NCBI RefSeq assembly: GCF_026711005.1
Contig: NZ_JAPPVJ010000002.1
Location: forward strand, 434,001-498,000
Origin: Sphingobacterium sp. UT-1RO-CII-1
Lineage (GTDB): Bacteria; Bacteroidota; Bacteroidia; Sphingobacteriales; Sphingobacteriaceae
Length of the DNA stretch: 64,000 nucleotides
Direction of reading: 5' to 3'
The notes under the pieces are model-generated. The model was not told the origin of the DNA, did no database searches, and worked only from the letters and a program-made list of their open reading frames with translations. Of this stretch, positions 58,473 through 64,000 are shown in pieces; the stretch's first letter is position 1; every line of letters starts with the position of its first letter. The translations under genes and the position numbers were made by a program.

Positions 58473-59702
58473 ATGGCGCTAAATTACGTTTGGGTTTCTT
58501 TTTTTCTACTTACTTTTATTGTTGCTCTAATCAAACTTATTGGAGGCGATACAGAAGTATTCCAGCATATCGTCAATTCCCTTTTTGAAAGCGCTGCTAA
58601 TGGGGCTACTATTTCTCTAGGACTTATCGGTATGATGACTTTTGCCCTTGGCATCATGAAAATTGGCGAACGCGGCGGAATGATTAATATTTTTGCGAAA
58701 GCTGTCGGTCCATTTTTCAACCGTCTATTTCCAGAAATACCTAAGAACCACCCAGCCCTGGGCTCTATCTTAATGAACTTTTCGGCAAATGCGTTGGGTC
58801 TAGACAATGCAGCTACACCTTTGGGTTTAAAAGCTATGAAGGAATTGCAGGAGCTAAATCCTGAAAAAGAAACAGCATCTAACGCACAAATTATGTTTAT
58901 TGTGCTAAATGCTTCAAGTCTCACCCTCCTTCCTATCTCCATTATGGCTTATCGCCAGGAAGCAGGAGCCCTACAGCCATCAGATGTTTTTTTGCCCATC
59001 CTGATTGCTACATTCTTCTCTACACTGGCAGCTTTGATCCTAGTTGCTATATACCAGAAAATAAATCTTTTCCAAAAAACAATACTCTTATACCTAGGAG
59101 GTTTAGTATTGGCTATAGGAGGAATGCTTTATTATTTCAGCATTCTATCACAAGATGAAATAAGCATCATTTCTAAAGTCGTTGGCAACTTCGTTTTATT
59201 CGGGCTATTTGTATCCTTTATAGTCTTAGCTTTATTTAAACGCATTAACGTATATGATGCTTTTATAGAAGGAGCAAAAGAAGGATTTGACGTCGCTGTC
59301 AAGATAATTCCCTATTTAGTTGCTATATTAGTAGGAATAGCCGTTTTTAGAGCTTCAGGCACGATGGATTACTTAGTTGATGGCATCACCTATCTCATCA
59401 GTGCTGCAGGAATGGACACCTCCTTTGTCGAGGCCTTACCTGTAGCCTTCATGAAGCCGCTAAGTGGTTCTGGTGCTCGTGGTCTCATGGTCGAGTTAAT
59501 GGCTACAAAAGGAGCTGATGATTTCGCTTCCAAAGTTGCCTGTGTCATACAGGGATCTACTGAAACCACCTTTTATGTCCTAGCCGTTTACTTCGGTTCG
59601 GTAGCCATAAAAAAGACAAGACACGCCCTGCCCTGTGCTTTATTAGCAGAATTGGTAGGAGTAGTCGCTGCAATAATTGTTTCTTATATATTTTTTGGAT
59701 AG
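58473..59702 (+). CDS. Nucleoside-recognition (Gate) domain membrane protein, SpmA-SpmB fusion
   Basis: A 409-residue inner-membrane protein with about ten hydrophobic segments. The N-terminal half is SpmA-like (SLGLIGMMTFALGIMKIGERGGMI, PKNHPALGSILMNFSANALGLDNAATPLGLKAMKELQELNP), and the C-terminal half is SpmB-like (AFIEGAKEGFDVAVKIIPYLVAILVGIAVFRASG, PVAFMKPLSGSGARGLMVELM, VIQGSTETTFYVLAVYFGSVAIKKTRHAL). In Bacillus these are two spore-maturation proteins; here, in a non-sporulating lineage, the fused form is common and the transported solute is unknown. mgsA follows after 15 bp. Confidence 0.93.
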   Translation: MALNYVWVSFFLLTFIVALIKLIGGDTEVFQHIVNSLFESAANGATISLGLIGMMTFALGIMKIGERGGMINIFAKAVGPFFNRLFPEIPKNHPALGSILMNFSANALGLDNAATPLGLKAMKELQELNPEKETASNAQIMFIVLNASSLTLLPISIMAYRQEAGALQPSDVFLPILIATFFSTLAALILVAIYQKINLFQKTILLYLGGLVLAIGGMLYYFSILSQDEISIISKVVGNFVLFGLFVSFIVLALFKRINVYDAFIEGAKEGFDVAVKIIPYLVAILVGIAVFRASGTMDYLVDGITYLISAAGMDTSFVEALPVAFMKPLSGSGARGLMVELMATKGADDFASKVACVIQGSTETTFYVLAVYFGSVAIKKTRHALPCALLAELVGVVAAIIVSYIFFG

Positions 59703-59717
59703 TATATCTTTTAACAA

Positions 59718-60086
59718 ATGAATACAAAAACAATCGCTTTAATAGCGCATGATGGTAAAAAGGCAGATATGGTTGCTTTTGTAAAAGATCATGTTACACT
59801 TTTACAAAATGCTAACCTAGTTGCCACCGGAACAACAGGTTCTTACGTAACACAAACAGGCTTAGCGGTCGAATGTAAATTAAGTGGCCCTAAAGGCGGT
59901 GATGCGCAGATAGCAGCTATGGCTGCCGAAGGGAAAATTGACGGCATCATATTTTTCAGAGATCCTTTAGGAAAACATGCGCATGAACCAGACATTCAAA
60001 TGTTAATGCGTATCTCCGATTTATACAATGTACCCCTAGCTACAAATCCGGCAACAGGAAGTTTAATTATAAAAGGTTTATTTTAA
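59718..60086 (+). CDS. mgsA: Methylglyoxal synthase
   Basis: A 122-residue enzyme converting dihydroxyacetone phosphate to methylglyoxal and phosphate. Signatures: IALIAHDGKKADMVAFV, ATGTTGSYV (phosphate-binding), SGPKGGDAQIAAMAAEGKIDGIIFFRDPLGKHAHEPDIQMLMRISDLYNVPLATNPATG, which includes the catalytic Asp in GGDAQI and the His in HEPD. It is shorter than E. coli MgsA but full-length for the core domain. Its stop codon shares one base with the start of the next gene (osmC-like). Confidence 0.96.
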   Translation: MNTKTIALIAHDGKKADMVAFVKDHVTLLQNANLVATGTTGSYVTQTGLAVECKLSGPKGGDAQIAAMAAEGKIDGIIFFRDPLGKHAHEPDIQMLMRISDLYNVPLATNPATGSLIIKGLF

Positions 60087-60487
60087 TGGGCAGAGAAATA
60101 AAAGTAATTATTGGAAAAGAAAAATACACGACAACAATCAACATTGAGCCTCATCAAATCATTGCTGACGAACCCACAGATTTAGGTGGTCAAGACTTAG
60201 GTCCAGATCCACTAGAGCTACTGCTTTCTTCCTTGGGCGCCTGTAAAGCTATGACCGTCCGCATGTATGCAGATCGAAAAGAATGGGCGTTAGAAAGTGT
60301 CGAAATAGCGCTATCTGTCGGTGAACAAAAAAGTGAACACCAAGAAACCACGTTTATAAACTGTCATATTAAGTTCATTGGCGATTTAGATGACAAACAG
60401 CGTCAGCGCCTATTAATGATAGCAGATAGATGTCCGATTCATAAGAAGTTAAGCAATCCTATCGTTATAGCTAGTAATTTGATTTAA
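60086..60487 (+). CDS. OsmC family protein (YhfA-like short form)
   Basis: A 133-residue OsmC-fold protein, shorter than the paralogue at 11170. Redox cysteines: LLSSLGACKAMTVRMYADRKEW (first) and MIADRCPIHKKLSNPI (second). The start ATG overlaps the mgsA stop codon (TAATG), so translation is coupled. The pairing with a methylglyoxal-producing enzyme suggests a role in detoxifying electrophiles or peroxides from the same stress (inference). No riboswitch precedes this copy. Confidence 0.92.
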   Translation: MGREIKVIIGKEKYTTTINIEPHQIIADEPTDLGGQDLGPDPLELLLSSLGACKAMTVRMYADRKEWALESVEIALSVGEQKSEHQETTFINCHIKFIGDLDDKQRQRLLMIADRCPIHKKLSNPIVIASNLI

Positions 60488-60516
60488 ATAATTCATTTAA
60501 ATTTTAAAGAACATAG

Positions 60517-60524
60517 TATATTTG
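60517..60524 (+). promoter_or_regulatory. -7 box of coaA
   Basis: TATATTTG matches TAnnTTTG exactly, 22 bp before the ATG at 60547. Confidence 0.55.
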
Positions 60525-60546
60525 CCGACATTAAAAAAAGCAAGAA

Positions 60547-61494
60547 ATGTCTTTAAGTGAAAATAGTGAATTTAATGGCCCCTTTCAAGAATTTGAAAGG
60601 GAACACTGGAAAGGTCTAAACGGAGACTTCTCTTACCGCTTTACAGCCGGTGACCTGGAATATTTAAGCGCACTCAATGAGCCCTTAAATATCAGTGAAA
60701 TTGAAGATATATATTTTCCCTTAGCACATTACCTCAGCATTCTCATACAGCAACATCGAGAAGCACACAGTACTGTTAATAGATTTCTAAATCAAGACAC
60801 AGCGCACCTACCTTTTATTTTAGGTATAGCTGGCTCCGTTGCTGTAGGTAAAAGTACAACGGCACGGGTACTGCAGAAAGTCCTGTCTATGTTACCTGGC
60901 AAACCAAAAGTAGACCTCGTCACGACAGACGGCTTTTTATATCCGAATGACACGCTAATCAATCGAGGCATTCTGAATAGGAAAGGTTTCCCGGAAAGTT
61001 ACGATGCAAAGTTACTTCTTCAATTTTTGGCTGCTATGAAAACAGGAGTATGCGAATTTCAGATTCCCGTTTACTCGCACCTAGAGTATGACATTCTTAA
61101 AAATGAAGTACAAACAATTGCACAACCTGATATTTTAATTGTTGAAGGTATTAATGTACTCCAAGTAAGTCCCACAAAAGAAAACACAGTATTTGTCTCC
61201 GACTATTTCGATTACTCCATCTATGTAGATGCTGCTGAAAAGGACATTATTGATTGGTACATCAAAAGATTCGAATCTTTACGCGCCACTTCATTTCAAA
61301 ATAAAAGCTCTTATTTTCATCGCTACGCCGATATGAGTCAGCCTGAAAGCAATCGTATGGCAACTACGATATGGAATGAAATAAATGGCCCCAATCTCCA
61401 TCAAAATATATTACCTACACGCTACCGTGCAGGGCTAATCTTGCAAAAGGGATCCAATCATTTTATTGAAAAAGTAAAAGTTCGAAAAGTTTAG
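60547..61494 (+). CDS. coaA: Type I pantothenate kinase
   Basis: A 315-residue prokaryotic type I pantothenate kinase, the first enzyme of coenzyme A synthesis. P-loop FILGIAGSVAVGKSTTARVLQ, followed by the characteristic VDLVTTDGFLYPNDTLINRGILNRKGFPESYD and FQIPVYSHLEYDIL ... PDILIVEGINVLQ; later YIKRFESLRATSF and the N/Y-rich C-terminal region with WNEINGPNLHQNILPTRYRAGLIL. Length equals E. coli CoaA. Its 3-prime end overlaps a perfect 13-bp inverted repeat that acts as terminator with the convergent mscS-like gene. Confidence 0.97.
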   Translation: MSLSENSEFNGPFQEFEREHWKGLNGDFSYRFTAGDLEYLSALNEPLNISEIEDIYFPLAHYLSILIQQHREAHSTVNRFLNQDTAHLPFILGIAGSVAVGKSTTARVLQKVLSMLPGKPKVDLVTTDGFLYPNDTLINRGILNRKGFPESYDAKLLLQFLAAMKTGVCEFQIPVYSHLEYDILKNEVQTIAQPDILIVEGINVLQVSPTKENTVFVSDYFDYSIYVDAAEKDIIDWYIKRFESLRATSFQNKSSYFHRYADMSQPESNRMATTIWNEINGPNLHQNILPTRYRAGLILQKGSNHFIEKVKVRKV

Positions 61495-61507
61495 CTTTTA
61501 CTTTTTC
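61468..61507. terminator. Bidirectional terminator, coaA / mscS-like gene
   Basis: Perfect 13-bp arms GAAAAAGTAAAAG (61468-61480) and CTTTTACTTTTTC (61495-61507) around a 14-nt loop. The left arm lies within the last codons of coaA. Confidence 0.7.
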
Positions 61508-62373
61508 TAATCGTTTTCACGTTTAAATTTTAGCACCTCCCTTAAAATCTCGTTCTCCAACTGCCTATGTAGCCTATTGCTACTGCTTGTTGCATGGAGC
61601 TCAATTTTATATTTTACAAAGTCCTTACCAATCTCTATCACTTTCAATCCCATATCGTCATCACCTTCCAATTGTGGGTGATTCACTAGCGTTCCTCTTA
61701 TCCTTTCTTCCAACTCAACCACCTCAACGGCAGTTTGCAAGGGCAGCTCAAATTTAACGGTAAACAGAGTCGAACGGTGTGCAGATAGATTTACCATCGG
61801 CATCGTATACACATAGTTATTAGGCACCATTACCATATCTTCCTCCTCGTCCTGAATAATTAAGCTCGAAAATGTGATATCCACAATTCGTCCTTTATAC
61901 TCCCCTATTTTCACGCGATCGCCCACCGATAATGAATCCGAAAACATAATAAATAAACCCGAGAGCATATTGGTAATATACTCTCTAAAAGTAACAGCTA
62001 TAGCCATCGCCACAATCGTCATACTCGTAACAAACTCTTTTGGATTGATCCCTAATGCTACCATAATAGCAATAATGGCAACACTCGTGTTTAAAACCGC
62101 CGTCAACCGATTAATTCCCAACACAAAATTACCCCTAACGGCACGGTTGGCGTGCCTACTTCTATAGAGTGCTATCAAAATAAAACGACCTATAGAAAAG
62201 ATAATACTTAAGGTTAAAAATAAATTAATAGCATCTGTAACATGGTCTATTCTAGGATTCGCTTTATAAAAATCACTAAAATACCAGAACGAAACATACA
62301 GAAACAACCATGCTACAATTTTAAAAACAAATTGCAACGAAATCTTTGAGTTAATAGCCTTATCTTCTCCCAT
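61507..62373 (-). CDS. Small-conductance mechanosensitive channel (MscS family)
   Basis: A 288-residue MscS-type channel. Four hydrophobic helices precede the pore: helices at about residues 13-33, 45-68, 88-106 (TAVLNTSVAIIAIMVALGINPKEF) and a pore helix with small residues (TSMTIVAMAIAVTFREYITNMLSGLFIMF). The cytosolic beta domain follows: DSLSVGDRVKIGEYKGRIVDITFSSLIIQDEEEDMVMVPNNYVYTMPMVNLS, and a charged C-terminal alpha/beta part. It releases solutes on osmotic downshock. It stands alone and convergent with coaA. Confidence 0.92.
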   Translation of the reverse strand: MGEDKAINSKISLQFVFKIVAWLFLYVSFWYFSDFYKANPRIDHVTDAINLFLTLSIIFSIGRFILIALYRSRHANRAVRGNFVLGINRLTAVLNTSVAIIAIMVALGINPKEFVTSMTIVAMAIAVTFREYITNMLSGLFIMFSDSLSVGDRVKIGEYKGRIVDITFSSLIIQDEEEDMVMVPNNYVYTMPMVNLSAHRSTLFTVKFELPLQTAVEVVELEERIRGTLVNHPQLEGDDDMGLKVIEIGKDFVKYKIELHATSSSNRLHRQLENEILREVLKFKREND

Positions 62374-62617
62374 GTCTAGAATTCAATAGGCTAAAATATC
62401 ACTTTTGATTACATTTTACAATATGGATATTGGCATAATCATCGTTTCTTCTTAAAACGATTCCAATCTATCCATTTATCAGTAACCGACTACAGGTGTT
62501 ATTACTTTCAGAGAGCTGTTTTTCAAACATTTAATAAACTTATACGTTATGATAATTTTATTATAGGCAAAAATAAATTAACTTAGCGGGCTGAAATGTG
62601 CTAGATACATAATAATT

Positions 62618-63571
62618 ATGCAAACAACATTCGATTTTGAAAAACCCATTGCAGACTTGCAAATACAAATAGAGAAAGTTTTACAGGTTCAAGATAAGAC
62701 AAAAGTAGACATGAGTGCTACCATCAATGAACTTAAAGGAAAGCTGGAAGAAACAAAACTTGACATCTACAACAATATGACCGGTTGGCAGAAAGTACAA
62801 ATGTCCAGACATGCCGAGCGTCCTCAAACTTTCGACTATATTGAAATGATCTGTGATGAGTTTATTGAACTTCATGGCGATCGTACCGTACGCGATGATA
62901 AAGCGATCGTTGGCGGTATCGCTTCTATTAATGGGCAGTCGGTCATGATCATAGGACATCAGAAGGGAAAAAACACAAAGGAACGTCAATACCGTAATTT
63001 TGGAATGGCTAATCCGGAAGGCTACCGTAAAGCATTACGCTTAATGAAAATGGCCGAGAAATTTGGTATTCCTGTCGTTACCCTAATTGATACAATGGGC
63101 GCTTACCCAGGTTTAGAAGCCGAAGAACGTGGCCAGGGAGAAGCTATCGCACGGAACCTCCTCGAGATGTCCGTATTAGAGGTACCTATCATATGTGTAG
63201 TTATTGGCGAAGGCGCTTCAGGAGGCGCTCTAGGTATAGGTATAGGCGATCGTGTTTATATGCTCCAAAACACCTGGTACTCGGTCATTTCTCCAGAGTC
63301 CTGCTCTTCTATTTTATACCGTAGCTGGGATCAAAAAGAAAAAGCTGCTGAATCCCTTAAACTTACGGCAGAAGATATGTTAGGCAATGGCTTAATCGAT
63401 GGTATTATAAGCGAACCACTAGGTGGTGCTCATCAAGATGCAGAACTTACTGCTCAAAACTTAAAAAACCAAATCATTTCAGATCTTAAAGTTTTAACGG
63501 CTAAAGATGCACAGTTTTTAGTAAGTGAGCGTATAGATAAATTTAGTAATATGGGTGTGGTGGTCGAATAA
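62618..63571 (+). CDS. accA: Acetyl-CoA carboxylase carboxyltransferase subunit alpha
   Basis: A 317-residue subunit of acetyl-CoA carboxylase, which carries out the second half-reaction making malonyl-CoA. Signatures: [136 protein letters not shown] and [21 protein letters not shown]. Full length for AccA. The accB/C/D genes are not in the window. A strong terminator follows. Confidence 0.98.
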   Translation: MQTTFDFEKPIADLQIQIEKVLQVQDKTKVDMSATINELKGKLEETKLDIYNNMTGWQKVQMSRHAERPQTFDYIEMICDEFIELHGDRTVRDDKAIVGGIASINGQSVMIIGHQKGKNTKERQYRNFGMANPEGYRKALRLMKMAEKFGIPVVTLIDTMGAYPGLEAEERGQGEAIARNLLEMSVLEVPIICVVIGEGASGGALGIGIGDRVYMLQNTWYSVISPESCSSILYRSWDQKEKAAESLKLTAEDMLGNGLIDGIISEPLGGAHQDAELTAQNLKNQIISDLKVLTAKDAQFLVSERIDKFSNMGVVVE

Positions 63572-63597
63572 AACCAACACATTTCTATTCCTTTCAA

Positions 63598-63631
63598 CAT
63601 AAAAAAGCCATTCCTAAATGGCTTTTTTATG
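63598..63631. terminator. Bidirectional terminator after accA
   Basis: Fourteen-base arms CATAAAAAAGCCAT (63598-63611) and ATGGCTTTTTTATG (63618-63631) around a 6-nt loop, with a T-run on the plus strand in the right arm. Confidence 0.88.
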
Positions 63632-63675
63632 TTAAGTCCACTAGCGAAGTCCTCCATTAACGCTTCCACACCCAC

Positions 63676-64000
63676 ATGAATAATTATAAAAAACTAATGT
63701 ATATCTTTCTTCTACTCATCGTCCTTGTTATAGCGATAATTATCCTCTTTCCTATGCAAACAAAATTCGGGAAAGCTCCTAAAGGAAAGAGACTAGAGCT
63801 CATGGCTACAAAACCTAATTTTAAGAACGGTGTCTTTGAGAACCTCGTACACACACCTTCCTTGGCTGAAGATGCTACAATACTGACGGTGCTAAAAACA
63901 TTTTTGAATAAACACACCCATTCAACACCTAATCACAGGTTAAAAGTTATACAAACAGACCTAAAGCACTTAGCTATCGACCAAGATATACTTATCTGGT
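63676..64000 (+). CDS. Metallo-beta-lactamase-fold hydrolase, N-terminal part (NAPE-PLD/UlaG-like)
   Basis: The gene runs off the right edge; 108 codons are present from ATG 63676. Residues about 7-26 form a membrane anchor or signal (LMYIFLLLIVLVIAIIILF). Then comes FGKAPKGKRLELMATKPNFKNGVFENLVHTPSLAEDATILTVLKTFL, and KVIQTDLKHLAIDQDILIW just before the edge. This is the N-terminal pattern of the MBL-fold group related to N-acyl-phosphatidylethanolamine phospholipase D, in which the HxHxDH zinc motif follows soon after; that motif lies beyond the window. It lies 104 bp after accA, past its terminator. Confidence 0.7.
   Translation, partial: MNNYKKLMYIFLLLIVLVIAIIILFPMQTKFGKAPKGKRLELMATKPNFKNGVFENLVHTPSLAEDATILTVLKTFLNKHTHSTPNHRLKVIQTDLKHLAIDQDILIW

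Overview
The window is AT-rich chromosomal DNA from a member of the Bacteroidota, most likely family Sphingobacteriaceae (Sphingobacterium/Pedobacter/Olivibacter-like). The grounds are a SusC/SusD pair, a FecR anti-sigma factor with the C-terminal DUF4974 type, lineage-typical proteins (DUF4294, DUF5686, BshB1, fused SpmA-SpmB, SMUG2-type glycosylase), a near absence of Shine-Dalgarno sequences, and many promoters with the Bacteroidota -7 box TAnnTTTG. No species can be named from sequence reading alone.

Layout. 1-7.5 kb: nutrient uptake, with the start of an STN-type SusC receptor, a FecR without an adjacent sigma factor, and a SusC/SusD pair preceded by a long regulatory region with 11-bp phased repeats. 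7.5-15.3 kb: secreted and stress proteins, including a TlpA-like thioredoxin, a membrane endonuclease/phosphatase-fold protein, a SAM riboswitch with a cysteine-rich mini-ORF and OsmC, a MerR regulator with palindromic operators, and a WYL regulator facing a DinB protein. 15.4-19.5 kb: a GntP transporter/RidA/D-threonine-aldolase-like/dipeptidase operon, probably for D-amino acid or dipeptide catabolism. 19.7-22.8 kb: DUF1456, a copper-binding four-helix protein and three unknown envelope proteins in one operon. 22.9-27.5 kb: a queuosine-precursor transporter with a possible preQ1-I-like leader. Its last 292 bp are repeated 3.9 kb downstream, bracketing an S74-chaperone protein, an S8 subtilase and a small lipoprotein. 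27.5-33.3 kb: Crp/Fnr, VOC, DoxX, Dps, aldo/keto reductase and RluA-type pseudouridine synthase.

33.6-64 kb is mostly housekeeping: DUF5686 outer-membrane protein, ureohydrolase, bacillithiol deacetylase with a glyoxalase-like partner, glutathione peroxidase, RelA/SpoT, Fur, purA, pabB-TatD-tcdA, a DnaQ/GIY-YIG nuclease, fbp, a tandem M16 peptidase pair, hemF, gpsA, ABC-F, SMUG2 glycosylase, tRNA-Ser(GGA), patatin, SpmAB-like, mgsA, a second OsmC, coaA, MscS, accA and the start of a metallo-beta-lactamase-fold hydrolase.

Most notable observations: (1) the near-identical 292-bp direct repeats flanking a 3.6-kb secreted-protease segment; (2) the SAM riboswitch, cysteine-rich peptide and OsmC arrangement, which could sense SAM and cysteine in series; (3) 11-bp helically phased TTAACA repeats upstream of both susC and fecR, the former ending where a -33 box would lie; (4) several undescribed intergenic repeats and palindromes (merR, fbp and tcdA regions, and a dispersed motif in three copies). 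No CRISPR array, IS element, prophage structural module or recognised defence operon was seen.
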